Assembly (NCBI GenBank): GCA_930367205.1
Contig: OV884015.1
Coordinates: forward strand, 83,814,841 to 83,878,840
DNA from: Acanthosoma haemorrhoidale
Lineage: Eukaryota > Arthropoda > Insecta > Hemiptera > Acanthosomatidae
Length of the DNA: 64,000 bases
Reading direction: 5' to 3'
The position numbers and the translations under genes were made by a program. Numbering within the stretch: the stretch's first letter is position 1; every line of letters begins with the position of its first letter. The notes beneath the pieces were generated by a model, which was not told the origin of the DNA, did no database searches, and worked only from the letters and a program-made list of their open reading frames with translations. Shown here in pieces: positions 41,788 to 56,631 of this stretch.

Positions 41788-44700
41788 AACTAAAATTCAA
41801 TTCCCCTTTGTCATGTCAAGTTTTTACTTTGCAGGAAAAAAAAAACTATGATTAAAGTAATCCTGGGATTTCAAACACAAATATAACAAAATCTTTTTGT
41901 ACACACGATTGGAGGAGCACGCTCAAAGAAGAGAGGATAGATTATAATTCGTTTCATGAAATCGGTGAAATAAACAAAAACAATAAATCCTCTTTTCTAA
42001 ATAGGATTTTTGATTAAAAACGTCCCTGTGTCTCTTGATATTTATGGATTTTATCGTGAATACATAATTTTTTTGTATTTGTATCTTCACAAAGTTATTT
42101 AACAAAAGTCTAATTTTAATTGACAGAACCTTTAGAACAAACGTGGATACCTCGATGCATTCGTTTCATAAATAAGATATTTATACAAAAAGTAAAATGA
42201 GTCATATAATTTGTAGGTCAATATGGTAAGGATGGAAATTTCAGCTTAAATTGACGGTGGCTTCTCCTGGGATGCTTTTCCTGAAATTTGGTGGACATGT
42301 TTTTTTTATTTGGTCACACATTGACCATAACTACAGTGACCCTAACTAACCAAGACTTATTGATAAAACTTAATATTTAAAATATATGTAGTTGGTGAAC
42401 TACAACCCATAAATAATACGTAATAAAAGTAGTTCTTTAAAAGGATTCATTTAAAAAAACCAATTCGTGTTGTCGATTTGATGAAGTGAACGTTGTTCCA
42501 TGGGAATGTCTTCAGTATTCAGTTCTACTAGGTCTAGAATTATAGTAAATATGATTACAACAGTTCCAATGTATTTCTTATTATTATTTAGTTTCTGTAC
42601 TTTAGTTTTGTTAATGTTCTTTTGTGTGGATCCCTCGTTCTTATATTTTCTACGCTACGGCTTTCCTGTCATTGTTTAATCCTAAAAACCTTAAAAACTT
42701 TAAACCTTCTTCTGAAATGGTCACAACCAACGGTCATCTTTCGGTTCATGGAGGGCCCTTTAAAATTAGAATCCTTCTAAGTTATAAATTAGTGGCTGTT
42801 CTGTTTGTTGGTAAATATTTGTTCTTCCTCGCAGTCGGCAGTGTTTGTTCAACAGCACTTTAAACGGCACTGAATTTCTTTATTTATCTTTGGCGTTCCG
42901 GATTTTTTTTTTTTGTTTTTCGCCCTCCCTGAGGGCACTTGTTAACAAAAACAAGAATATAAGAAACACAGATGAAATCGTCTGTCGGTCATAAAATCAA
43001 ATTCCTAATGGCACGTGTATACAACGCAACAAAATCAACATAGTTGACTTGATTACCATCTGATTCGGCTAATATAGAGTTATCATGCTTTTTTACGAAG
43101 TATGGCCTGTGAATTTTATATTAAATCTAAATTAATAACTGTTATTAATTCCGTATTATTATTAATAAGATAGTAATTGTGTAATGGTTCAGCCGGATAT
43201 TTCCGGAAAGAAAATCTTTCTTTACTATGTTGAACACTTTATAAAACCTTTATCTTTGGCCCTAACAATCAAACCATACCGGAAAAATGTTTTCCTTAAC
43301 AGTAGGACGCGTCGGAAAAAACGTATAAGTGATGTCCCACACTACTCTATCCTTAACTAACCGAATTTCCAATTTTGATATAATTAAAAGGAAATTCACA
43401 GAATTTTATTTGTACATCTTTTATCGAGTTAATACCTATGCAAAGTACAACTTTATACGGGTTGTCGGACTAAATAAATTAATTAAGATTATTATAAATT
43501 CAGCAATATTTACGTGACTAAATGTATTTTTATGCGTCCCTGTCTGTGTCTGATCGATAATTATGTATATGTACTTAATTCTGACAGACGATATATAATC
43601 AGTTAGATAAATTTAGTTAAAAGTAAGCGATATACTTTTCAACCTATGAATATTTTTTTTTTTTTTGTTGTTTGCTGATTTTAGGGAATGTAAATTAATT
43701 GATGCTCGCATATAAATACTCCTTTTTTTGATTTCGGATTGCAAAAACGATTTTTTGCTTTATTTTACTTGTAAAGATTTTTGTCTTTTTGAAAGTTCTT
43801 GCAGTAGTATTCAGCTGCGTCTAACCATGTCCCCAATCTAGTAGCTGCTAGTTGAGACGGCTAGGATAGTGTTTCTCCTAATCAGTTTAGTTTTGAGATC
43901 ATCTTGGAATTTAATGAGGGCCATGTAAACACTTTATATATATAATAGTCCTTAGAGTGATTTGGTCAGGAATTGGTCAAGGATTTCCCAGCGTTTAACA
44001 CTAGTATATTTTTATCTCCTATCTTTATTAAAGCTGACAAGTTAAGCTATTTGTCGCCATAATTATCCACAGACACATGGCCAGTGCGCTCTATCGCCGT
44101 CGAGTCACTAATTAGCCGTTCAGATAGCGCGACGTATCTTTCGGTTTTTTTGCTCTCTCTTATCATGACACTCATTATCTCTGCGGGTTCTGGTTTATTC
44201 TCAAATGTTTTATTTATTGTATTATTTTTTTTGTTTTGGCTCAGTCGACATCGAACTAACGACGAGTGTTTTCAACAACGTAATTTATAGCGGTTGGACA
44301 ACAAAAAAATATCAGAACGCCTGTGTGTAGCCTTCAACTGAAATTTCAGTATTAAAATTCGATTCCCTGCTCAAGTTACGTTCGTGTTGAATGATGCGAA
44401 AGCGCTGAGTCACAAGAGTAAAAAAAATAAGCCCACATTCATGTCAACATTGGTCTTTGCTAGAAGCTGCTCAAAATAGAAGTGGTGTAAGCAGGGTTTA
44501 TATAAGGACAAACCCTCTGACAACTAGATATTTAATAGCATATTTATAAATGTTATATTTCAGTAATACAACTATTTAATTTAATACTTTTTTTGTTACA
44601 GATAATTTACTACATTCTCTGCGCATGAAAAATAAGGTATGTCAATATTTCATTTAGATTTAAATTAGGAAATTCGTATTCCTATTTGTAACTGTAATGT

Positions 44701-46796
44701 ACTATATCAGTTGAACCGATTCAAATGACTTTATAAAGTGCTAAAGTTACGCATTAACTTATCTTTCATCATATTATGATTATTTCTCTATCAATAAATA
44801 ATAACACTTCGGGTATTAAACTTCCATTTAGTGATTAAAAATAATGTTTTTAAATGTCAGTTTATTCTGCATAAATATTAGTTGCATTCAAATCGATTTA
44901 TCGACGAATTTCACACATTTTGATTTTTATTTATGTAATAATCATCAGTAATATCATTAGAAATATAATGGACTTTCAAGTGTTCCTCCTTAAGAGCGAT
45001 AATTTTCCAAGACTGTGCCTAGTCTGTGTTCAGTTTGGCCGTTAAATTACATATATATAATTAGCTTATTCAAACAAGGCAGAAAGGCTATCTGGTTAGT
45101 TTGTGAACTAGTTACAAAGGCCTTCCTTAATAGGCGAAACTAGTTAGGACTTGCACTAAAGTAAATTTCCAAACTGCCACGTCTTACAATATATTGTTAG
45201 TATTTGTCTTTTCCTTATTTCGGTATTATACTGTAGTTATATTTTATATATAACAGTTGAATATGAACTTATGATGCCCAGGATTATAATTGACAACACG
45301 CGTGATTAGGAATCCATTACAAAATTATAAATATAATAAAAACACTGTGGGCAGACAAAAGTTATTTTAATCAATTATCAAGCTTCAGCCCACACCAGGA
45401 AGGAATATTTCTACAAAGAGAATATTTCCGTACGCTACTCCCAAAACGTGTAATTTCCGTTATAATCATAGTTTTTCAGAACCCAGAAACAGTGACAACA
45501 GATTTTATTTTGTATTATCATGCTAACATTCACCTAAAAATAATTGTCACTTCCTTTTAATATTCGACTAACACATAAGTAATAGCATTACTACCCACTA
45601 ATTTTTTTTTTACTGCATTGGCGACCACAGCGTACGTAACGCCAGCCAATAAATAAAGAGTTTTAGGGAGAAAATGATTGAACAATAATTTAATTGAAGA
45701 AATAAGAGCATTTATATTGAAGAGTATAATAACTTGTTTTTCAAAGAAATAAAGTTACCTTATAAAAATAAAGAAAATAAGCAATTACACTATTGTAAAA
45801 TTGTATATTGAATTTAATATTGAAGAAGATTAAAAATTATTTGTGCTGACTCAAATGGGATATTATAACAAAAAGTCATTAAATTGAGTTTCAAACCATA
45901 GTTTTACTCTGAAGGATATATTTGGTATTCAATTTTTATTACTTTGATATCCCACTTATCGTGGTATGCATTGTTTTGCTCTTCTATAATAATTATAGTA
46001 TTGTTATTAATTATTGTAATTATTACAAAAAAATACTAAATACTAAAATTATTATAATCTGATTTCTAGTTTTTCGTGTAATAAGACTCCTCTTACGACG
46101 AATACGTGTTTCTGGGGTCATAAAAGTTTTTTTTTAGAACTAATACATTGCAGATCCAGAGACGTTCCTCCACTAGGAGCTAAGGCAGATATTGGTACAC
46201 CATGATTGGCTATCGAGTTGCCGAAAATCTTCTAAGGGTGGGCACTATAGCAAGCAGTCGCAACTCTCAGACGGCAAACAATGAACTAACTTCTCAATAG
46301 TGGCCACAGCTTGGCCATAAAGGAGGCTAGCTAGAGGGTCCTCTGTTGGCCATTTGTGGGCCCATCGTCTTTTGGCCATTAGGGCGTCCATTCTCACTTG
46401 CTCCATCGTAGACACTAACTTCCTTCATCGAATTTTCTCTAATGAATAATAACCATAAAAATGCGTAGGTGGCAAAACCATTGAATTTGTTTAATTTTCA
46501 AATACCACTGTCCAAGAAAAGTATCATTCACCGAGAAATCGAGTATGAAATAAAACTTTTTTTTGTTTCTCTGCAGCTATATTAACATCATACATGCTCG
46601 TTTTCGACGGAGTACGCCTGGAGTGGAGAGTTCAAGTAACATTCGTGAGATACATGACACATATTACAAAAACGGTCACAACAATTAAAACCTGGGTTCT
46701 AACTGAAAATAAGTTTAGGTATAATATACCTATTATATTATAATGATTTGTTTTCGTTTAATTTTATTTTATTCCCATTATAAACCACAAACGCAC
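41788..46796. other. AT-rich stretch, no gene recognised
   Basis: Many chance open frames (for example 42624-42863, 44084-44290) lack family signals. A GC-richer patch at 46150-46420 contains TTGGCCAT three times but could not be assigned. Confidence 0.5.
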
Positions 46797-47480
46797 TTTT
46801 TTTTTTAATAGCCCTTTAAATTTACAGATAATTTTATACAATTATAGATCCTCAGGCGAATCTCTTTACAAATTATTTTTGTATTTCCTGTAGCATCGCT
46901 ACATTATATACAGGTTTTGTTATTTTATAAAAATTATATAATGGAATAAGCAAGTATAATGATACACATTATACGTGACTGGACTGAACTGAGTCTAATA
47001 AAGGTGATGGGGGTCCCCTTTTGGATCAAACTTAGAACAATTTACATACTAATTCTTAACCTAATTTTTCCCCGTCTGTTGGCATCGATACGTGAGGGGT
47101 GGTGGGTTGTTAAACACTGGGTTGGTTAGGTGCTGCAACGAGTCAAAAAATTTGATGTGTCCGGCGGATGAACTCGCCCACCGACGGCACACCAAGCAGC
47201 AGCAGATCAGCGTTCTTTAATCTCTCGAGAGAGGTATGTTGAACCACTTTTCGCATGATCCCATTCTGGAAATGTTGGAGACATTTGGCGGTATTGTAAG
47301 TCAAGTGGGTAAATAGCGGGGCACCGTACAGCAGAGCTGGCCGGAGGACACGCTTATAGTTGATCAGTTTCAGAAGAAGCGACAGGTTAGCAAGTGCGAT
47401 AGCACCTTTCCGTTTGAAAGGTTAAAAAGGCGTTGTCTAAATTCAACATTGTGGGAATGTATCGGAACAATCCTCAGCAT
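46797..47480 (-). mobile_element. 5'-truncated LINE (family D), ORF2 C-terminus and 3' UTR
   Basis: On the minus strand the coding part (about 47420-47070) shows LKLINYKRVLRPALLYGAP, the conserved segment downstream of the RT domain in Jockey/CR1-type LINEs. It continues with LQHFQNGIMRKVV and a conserved-looking tail, with one frameshift near 47150. A 3' UTR of about 270 bp ends in a run of about ten A (T run at 46797-46806). The UTR carries the hairpin TGTAGC-GAT-GCTACA. The reverse transcriptase core is missing. Confidence 0.8.
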
Positions 47481-48954
47481 TGTCTACTCAGGCAATAAAT
47501 CCGTTTCTCTGCCAACTTTCATGAAATTTAACACGATTGCTTTCATTTCTTCTGAGTAGTTTATTACTACGTATCAAGCTGTCTGTATTCACAGCAGTAG
47601 TCAAGTTTTTCCATTCGTTGAACCACGTGATAAACCAGGTGACCACCACCGACACTAATCCACCCTAATCAACGAATCACTCGTTTGATTTTATTACAGC
47701 CCTTTTCAACTTGAAGCATACAATACTTCTGCCAACACTTTTAAGGCAACTGGGCTAGAAGTAGCATACATTAATTTATGTATGCATGTTTTTCAATAAA
47801 AAAAAAATTACGTTATATATTGACGGTGGTTCGATGTTAATCGCCTCAGAGGTTTAAATCTACCCTATTTACTAGTGATGAAAATGCATTAATGATTTCT
47901 TAATTGGGAACGTAAAGATTTCAGGAAGAATGCGTTTTCTTCGTGTCACTGGGCCTGGCTATAATTTACCACATTGGAGTCCACCTGAATTATGATAAGC
48001 AGAGTCGTTGAGTATTACGTCAAATAACAGTACTTGAGGATGAAGTCCATGATGTTTGGACGCAGCTGAATAATGACTTTTTGGCTTATACATGTGGTTA
48101 CGGCACCGACATACCATATCTGTCCATCCCACCTCCACTGTGCATGAGGAAACCCTGTGATGTACAATGGAGTCACAAATAACCGCCCAAACCTTGACCT
48201 TTTACTCCCTGTGTGACTGTTGGCAGTGATAGGCTATGATCCAAGCCAACAGACCCAATGAGCGCTAAATCTATTGCCTGCCCTCATTACATTCACGATA
48301 ACTGTCTTACCACATCCCTTTCCATCGACTAATCATCAACTGTTAGGCTAATTTATGTTGTTGCAAGCTAGACAGTCCGCCAAAAAAACATTCATTGTAT
48401 TCATCTGACAGCTGTTCTAAAAAAAAAAATTAAAAGATGCAGGAAAAATTGTTTTAAATATGAAATATCTTCTATTTAAGTTAATTATTGTTGATAAATA
48501 GAGATTTTGGGAAAAATTGTTTTTGACCAATTTTTTTTTTTTTTTTATACGTATTATATCTATTATTTCCAAGTACGAAAATGCCCTTTCTTTGTCCATA
48601 TTTCTGTTTGTATATTCTATGACAGTGGCCATAAAACTGACTCAATATGTCAAAAATGTTAAACATATATTAAATAACACTTTAAGATATTCTACTATAT
48701 ATATATAATAGTTTCTGATTAAAATCATCAATATCAAGCAGACTCTTATTAGGTTGTTTCATCAGCTTTTATGGTTTATCAGGTCACAGCTAATTTTTTT
48801 TCCTTCATATCCCCTTGTTATTAAAAAATATGGAATCCAATATAGATTGGCTCTATTTACAATAGGTCAATATTATAAGTCCTGTTGTTTGATAACATTT
48901 TATACAATTTTCAACAATACTACACAATGTTTTGCGATTGTTACAAAGGTATAA
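47481..48954. other. No recognisable gene
   Basis: A GC-richer segment at 47930-48270 has partly open minus-strand frames (Cys/His-containing) that I could not assign. The remainder is AT-rich. Confidence 0.4.
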
Positions 48955-49100
48955 TGTACATTATATAACACATACATAATGCTATACTTGTTAAAAAAAT
49001 TATGGGGATCACCAAAACTTAACACTAACGTACATCTACCAAACAAAATCTTAACCTAATTTTCCCCGACAGTCTGTTGCCTACTTTTACTAAAGGTCAC
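48955..49100 (-). mobile_element. Possible second family D LINE fragment
   Basis: The piece around 49055-49090 (CTTAACCTAATTTTCCCCGA, then CAGTCTGTTGCC) resembles 47058-47092 of the family D copy in the same orientation. The flanking piece is only loosely similar. A short, diverged fragment. Confidence 0.4.
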
Positions 49101-49344
49101 AACTAAGCCTAAGTGTATTTGAATTTATAAATTTTCCGTGACACAGTAAAAACAAGAACTCAGAATGAATGTAAAGCTATTCAAGAATATAATGTATTCA
49201 AAAATTGTTGAAAAGTTGATTTTCAGTGAACGAGATGGCTTAGCCAGATTTTTTTTTCTAAAAATGCTTGAAAATATCAAACATATATATTAGAAAAAAA
49301 TTGATTTGAAAATAAATTTCGGTTGATAAAAACTCATTTGATGC

Positions 49345-49530
49345 ACTAGGTAAATATCATTATACTTGTTTATTCATTATATAATTTTTATAAAATAACA
49401 AAACCTGTATATAATGTAGCGAAGCTACAGGAAATACAGAAATAATTTGTAAATAGATTCGCCTGAGGATCTATAATTATATATAATTATCTGTAAATTT
49501 AAAGGGGCTATGAAAGAAAGAAAAAAGGAT
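49345..49530 (+). mobile_element. Family D LINE 3' UTR copy
   Basis: Plus-strand sequence closely matches the 3' UTR of the 46.8-47.5 kb LINE (which is on the minus strand) over about 165 bp. Shared parts include the hairpin TGTAGCGAAGCTACA and GATTCGCCTGAGGATCTATA. It ends in an A-rich tail (49512-49528). No coding part remains. Confidence 0.8.
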
Positions 49531-52500
49531 TCAGTTCCCTTTTTTCAGCTCGAGTCTACCCCTATCTCATTCGGACCCCCTGACCTTAAAGCAACTTCCA
49601 GGATTCAAATGTTCCACTCTGTACTCTTATTTGTTGGATCATATTGCTTTGTTATTGTTCCTCTCTTATGGATCTCCTTATTTTGTATCTGAATATAGTT
49701 GTGTAAGAGTAATAGGAAGTACTAATTCCTCTGGCTAATCTCCCAGAACTGCCTATAACCCCAGGAAACAAGCTGAGAGGGCGGCTATGAAGCCCTGTGT
49801 AATTGAGCCCTATAAATCGGCAGATAAGAGCAGATCCCCAGTCATGGGAGTGGGCCTGCCCCAAGATTTATTTTCACTTGGCTCACCGTGGAAGAGAGAG
49901 GGTGAAGCCGCCCCCTCGGTTCTAATCCCCCCCCCCCATTATAGTCCATTTAGGGCGAAATTTACGATAAGTGAATATTATTTCTAAACTATAAAAATAT
50001 ATGACTTTACTTCTCCCACTTATTTCTTTAGTCGCGCTCATCTTGTTACATCACTCCAGCACTCGAGGTCAAGTGAAAGCTTTAATTGAATTGAATTTTT
50101 TCATTACATTCAAAATTTGAAGAGTTTTTTTAACCATTGCAGACGTTAATAAGTAGGAAACAATTTGTGTATTGTACGCTAAACACTAAGAATTTGCTTG
50201 GAAACAACCTGAAGATAAATAATGTTTATTGGTGAATAAGAACTAATGTTATTTTATTTTGGTGAATGAACTGACTAGATCAATTAGAAGTAAAACTCAA
50301 TAAAACAAAATCATAGCAAAACGTAGTTCCTACCTTTAGTTTTTTTCACGAGACACGACTACAAAAGACCACTTTTTAAATGTAGTCTTAACTTCCTACA
50401 TGACCGTAAGTTTATTATTGACCTAACCTATTATTTATTACTGTTCCAAAAACTTACAAACGCGTTACAAACCATGACTTATTAATATTACTAAATTTAT
50501 TAGTAATATATTAGTAATATATAATAAGACTTACTTATTTTCCGCTGAGTAATATCGATTATTATAGTTTCTAAGGCATTTTAAGTATATTTAGGTTAAT
50601 TTTATTTTCCTCATTTCTGTAACAATACATTTTATTAAATGTTTCTTACATATTTTGTTTGACATTTAATATACTTTATATTATTTTTTCTATTGAAATA
50701 AATTCGTCATTTTTAATTGAACTATTAGAATTTTGTAGAAACGACTTAAGTGGGTGAGAAATGAGTATTTTAAATGTTGGAGTTTTGGAGAAATGAAAAA
50801 ATGCTTGTCAGATCCTTGGGTAGTTTGATTGAGAATTGTGTACTTTTCTAAATTTGTGGAATCCCTTACTCCCTTAAATTTACACTCATAATTTTTACTG
50901 ATCTGTATCATTTTACACAATAAACTTGAAAAAGAGGACAATACCAAACTGTCGGTGAAAACAATAGACCTAGTTGCCAATTAAAATCGTGAGTTTCTTA
51001 ACAATATATTTAATAATGATGAATTTTATATCTTTAGTTTCGAATGCTCGACACTTACAAGCTGTTCAGTATATTAGTAAAAAAAAACATAAAGAAAACA
51101 AAGAAACCAAGTCAGCGTTTCAACGAACTATCATCTTCACGTTATTCCACATCCGGTGAGTAACTTTTAAGGCACTGATCTGTTCCGCGTTTTAGTTAGG
51201 TTAGATTATTAATAACTCGCATTTCAAGGATTTATTGCAAAAGGTAAAGCATTAAGAAATTCCTGACAAAATCACTATAAGAAAAAAAAAAAAGTATTTG
51301 CATGGAAACCATCATTAAAATCTAAGATTATCTCAAAACTGGGCTGATGCTAAATCCTAACCTTATGCTTGCCGCCTCAACTGGTAGTTTCAAGAGGGGG
51401 AGCATGGTTAGACACAGCTAAATGCTACTGCAAGAACTTTCATTCAAAAAAAGATAAATCAAAATTTGGTTTCTATTCTGCAGAGGTTGTCGGAAAATCC
51501 AAATTATTGATTAATTAACGTGAGGCGTAAACTTTGGCAAATGAAGATTTATATTCCTACATAGTAACAAAATTGAAAATTTGCATTTTGTCATTGATTG
51601 ATATCATCGATATTATGTACTGCTCAGTCGAAAACCTGGCTGGTTAGGCTGAATAAATCAGAATTAAATTGAAGATAAAATTAAAAGGTATGTCAAGAAA
51701 AGCCCCGGGCTGGAAGAACATACAGCTCATCTCAGAAGTTCACAATGTAATGGACGTTACAGACATTCTGGAGTTGAATTGTTTCGAATGGAAATCGCTT
51801 GAGTTCTAACATTTGTAGACCACAAGTACACGTAAGTACGGCGGGTCAGTTACTATTGCACCATCGAACCTGTCAGATCTGACTAGTTTTGTGGATGTTA
51901 TATTGTTAAGTCTGTTTAATCCAGTGGTTGTGGCTTTTTTATGGATTAGTCGGACAATTTTGTAATTATTATAAATAATCGTCAGGTTTCGTACTAGCTG
52001 CTCCAGACTGAAATACCTGCTACTAGAACATTGAAGTGTAGGTACTAGTTTTAACATCAATTATTACCATTCGGAAGAAACACCGTCATATTAGTACTTT
52101 AACAACTAATATTTTTTTTTTAATTTTATTCGGACGTTGTAGCTAAATTTCGAATTATAGCTCATAATAGTAGCACAAGAAGCGTACAAATTAATGCAAT
52201 CCCAAAAATATACTTTACTCCATAAAGCATATTTGGGCAAAGGCACGGACAAGTCCCTTTAGTATATTGGACTTCGTATGGTAAGGCTAAGTTTGGTAAT
52301 TAATTATTTCCTATTGCACCCTTGAACGAGTAAGATCTCACTAGTTTACATACAAAGATATACAAAGACGATACATATGTATAACAAAAGAAAATTATAT
52401 TACATTAAAATAATTATAATTTCTGATTTTCCTTCATTCCTTTAAGGGAAACTGGCCTTTCTGTAACATAAGACCATTGAACTTTGAAAGTAGACGCATT

Positions 52501-52681
52501 GGCAATACATTTTCTTATCTTCTGTGCAAATTATAGGTACCTTTGAAATATTATTTTTATGATTCAATGGTTAAACAAAATTTACATTTACATTTCAACG
52601 AAAAACTGAAACTAAATACAAGTATAAAGGCGATTTGGATAACATTTGTAACACAATTTGACTTCTTTGGGATAAAAAATA
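49531..52681. other. No recognisable gene
   Basis: Includes a GC-richer patch (49740-49940) with a poly(C) run, and AT palindromes near 50486-50525. No coding or RNA feature supported. Confidence 0.5.
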
Positions 52682-52700
52682 CTCTCTCTCTCTTTCTCTA

Positions 52701-52798
<98 letters not shown>

Positions 52799-52816
52799 TC
52801 TCTCTCTCTCTTTCCC
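52682..52816. repeat. (CT)n microsatellite
   Basis: About 135 bp of CT repeats with a few TTT and CACT interruptions. Leu-Ser and Arg-Glu open frames crossing it are artefacts. Confidence 0.97.
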
Positions 52817-53740
52817 CTTACTTTGCAAGTAGATGAGTCGTAGTGTCGGAATAAATGAGTAGCGGTGAGGAAGCCCCAAGATTTCGAGACGACACTGCTC
52901 AGAGAGAGAGAGAGGACAGAATCGGTTTAAAAGCGGAATGCACGCAAGACGGATGAATCCACTTTTCATAGTTGGCCATGGGCCAGAAGCGACGGGAACC
53001 TTTCAAAATTAGATATATTAAAGATATGATTTTTCACAGACCGAAGGAATTAGCTGGGTGGCTACCCCTGAATAGAATATCAAACATATTCCGGACCTCT
53101 GCAAATATCTCAGGCACAGAAAAGAAATATTTTCAACTAACCACGGTAATATGTCTTCGAAAATAGATACTAATTTGAATTTTTTTTCGTTTTGTGACAA
53201 ACCGCCTAGGATACCTTGGTTAAAAATTTACTTCTCAGTTGGATTGATGAGTTTCCTGTATTAAGAACTGTGGGTTTTGGCAGCACTATTGCCGGTCAAA
53301 CTAGCGAGGAGTCATCATAAAGCGTTTTTGTTTAGAAACATTTGTATTTTTGTGCTTGTATAAATGTTCTTGCCTCTTTTTATCATAGCCAATCAGTAAT
53401 CTACTTTTGTATGTTTTATACTATAGATACATTTGTGTTGTGCAATAAATCGTTGTTCATATTATTGATTTTAGCCCTTAGCGGCACGCTGTATTTCGCT
53501 TTAGTAGTAGTGTACTTATATTTTATAATATTATCATTAGGAACTGTACATGTTAATTTTTAATTTGTTGGGGCGCCAGGAATAGCTATAAAGATGAAAG
53601 TGTCTTCATCAATTCTTTTGTTTAAGGCGTGGAGGGATAAGGTTGACAAAAAAACTAGATTGACAAAACATTCCTTTTTGTGGAAATACCGTCAAAAAAC
53701 TAAACACAATAGGTTCGGCGATGCCTTTCATTGATAAAAC

Positions 53741-53979
<239 letters not shown>

Positions 53980-54524
53980 GAACCCTACCACCTGTGGATT
54001 CTTGATGGCTGCATGATCGCCGCTCAGGAGATCTCTAATAGCAGGGCCTGCTTGCTTGCTTTCTTGACGTGTTAGTTGACTGAAGGGCATTCGTAACAGT
54101 TTCTCCGAGTTAAAAAAATAATTTATACATTACTTGTTTAATTTGAACGGCTTAGGGCAAAAAACAAATTACATATAGATTTCAACCCGAAGATGTGAAA
54201 CGGACCGGGTATGGATAAATGGATAATACATACCATGCCACTGACAGATGAAACCATTTACACAGATTATAGCTTTTATACCGTGCATCTAGTAATTTAA
54301 TAACATGGTTTGGAAACCTTAATATGTACGCTTCCTGCAGCATATCTCCGTTCCTTTGTATTGTTTGCGTATTACGTGTGTAAGCCTTGTTAAAGGTAGA
54401 AGTACACAGTTGATTCATGGCTATTCAACAATCTATATTGCGATAATTTATAATCATTAATTATTATATTAATAATTAATAATTAATTGTGACCAATGTT
54501 TTTATTATTACGATATTTACAGTT

Positions 54525-54880
54525 CTTTATTCACTCACTCATTTATACAGAATTTTGCAGCCCAAAGACCTCCCAAATGCACATCTTTGGCACCTTCCTC
54601 GCATGCGAAAAAAAAAGCGGAGTCTTGGGAAGTCCACAGACGCTCAGGAGATGATTGGAGAAACTGGCCATTGCCAGGACTCCCACTTTCACCTATTTAT
54701 AGCAGGTCACAAGGCTACTGCCGCTTTAGTCTTCAAGAAGGATTATAGGGAGGACTGGTGCGGAGTAATGTGCTATGGAATTAGGGTGGTTGGATAGGTC
54801 ACTATGGAATTTTATGAACTTGGAAGGGATGAGTTCAAGAATGTAAGGTATATTAAGATCGTAATGATTGGTTTTGTTTC
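54525..54880 (-). mobile_element. Jockey-type LINE 3' part (family A)
   Basis: The minus strand begins with NDLNIPYIL and SKFIKFHS-LSNHPN-type ORF2 C-terminal codons, closely matching 58430-58520. It then passes a stop and a UTR containing GGCAATGGCCAGTTTCTCC, also present in the 41.5 kb copy, and CGCATGCGAGG, shared with 62.6 kb. It ends near GAGTGAGTGAATAAAGAA and lacks the GGCAGATTGTAATT tail of other copies. Frameshifted and non-functional. Confidence 0.8.
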
Positions 54881-56631
54881 TGACGTAACAAGGGGCATTA
54901 ACGATTGTTCTCAGGACATTTGAAAGAAGGCTTGTTGTTCGGATTTATTGCTGTTCCCCGTATATCCAGATTGGCTCCAGTACAACTTTGTAAATTAGTA
55001 ATTTATTTTCTATTGAGAGATGGGATGGCCTGTTTAGTTCTTGTCTTTTTAGACGCGTGTGGGTTCCGTGTCACCATTTGGTCGAGATCGTCGCTATTGA
55101 AAATGGTCATTAACGTGTGAAAGAACATACTTGACGGTGATCTAGGAGGGATTTAGATTTAACATACCACAGTATCACTTTAAAGATCCCGTAGAAAAGT
55201 TGTTTGTTAGTTAGGAACGTCAAGAAAATTGTGTGTACAAGTAAAAGGGCTGATAATCGCAATGGGCCGACAGTACGATGTGTTTCCCTAAAAGTAGGCA
55301 AGCAAAGCTCAGGGTTCTGGCCTCTATGTCCTAGCTCAGCTAGTAATGACCCTAGAAGATTCCCTCTCCTATCTTCCTGGTTTATGTCCCCGCCGTATAT
55401 TCGGGATTTCAGGGGTCCCTGCCCCAGAGGTTATCTTAAAATAATCCCAGGGACCTCCTTCCCCCGCCTGTGGATTTATCGTCGCCTCGTGTGAGCTCTT
55501 TGCACATATATTTCTTCTAGGAAGTCTTCTGGCGAAGGTGGGGTAGTTGTTCATGGCGGTACTTACCAGTGCATAAAATTTCAGACTGCGAGTGGCAAAA
55601 CATTTCGTGCTACTAAATTTCGGCCTATAGTAATTAATAAAAAAGTTCTACTTGCCTGTATTAGAAGCTCACTAATTGATGAATTATTTATTTAATTATA
55701 CATCAGTACTTTTCTCGACATACCATTATTGATTTGTGCCGCATTTGTAAGTGGCAAGTTGTTGTTAAAAAGACATTAATTTTTAACAACTTTTTTTTAG
55801 TCTGCATTTTTGTAACTATATTTACTGAAAGTTATTTTTTACAGAATTTTCTTCTCTTTGTGTATGTGTGTTTTTTAGGCTGACTAAGGTATATTCATTA
55901 ATTTTTTTTCTCTCTATCTCTTGCTCTGTGTTGTTTTACAGATTACCTGTTAGCGAGTACCATAAAGTTTATTTATTGTGTCCTGGAGTAAAGTTTCTTT
56001 TTTCTATTCTGTTCAATTCTACTACTCACCCGTATTGCGATGTCCGTTGACACCTGAGGGCATTACGTATAATCTTTTAGTCGGGAAGTATGATTAACCG
56101 GGCATAAACAAACAAAATATAATAATTAAAGAATTGGTTTTATTTTATCATTAGCTACTGATGATATTGAGTTATGTATTTATGAAGTTTGATGAAATCC
56201 CATCATTGCAGACTTGTGTGAAATATATTAATAGCTAACTGAAAAATAAAAAAGGATATATGGCTTTTAGCTATTAATAAATATAAGTAATGGTGGGACT
56301 TATACTGAAATAAAAGTTGCCAGTATTTAAATATGTATTTGTTTTAACCAACTAATCAATTAGTTAATGACGTAAATATTTCATGTAAATGGCTAACACT
56401 TTCACGTTCTCTAATATAAAATGCCACTTCCGTGTAAAACTGTATTTCTTCAAGCGAGTTACAAAGACCAAGAGACTCAGGGGTAAATACTAAGGGTATT
56501 TGATATTGAAAAAACAAAGTAACCAATGAAAAGTAAACTTCGGAAATATATCATATAGTTCGATGCCAAGAGTACAAACAAATTCTTTCTATATTACTTT
56601 TTTCCTTTCTCCCTTTCAAGATCTTTACTTT
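54881..56631. other. No recognisable gene
   Basis: GC-richer patches at 55240-55560 hold overlapping open frames on both strands that match nothing known to me. A short inverted repeat (GGTCCCTG and CAGGGACC) lies near 55412-55460. Confidence 0.45.
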
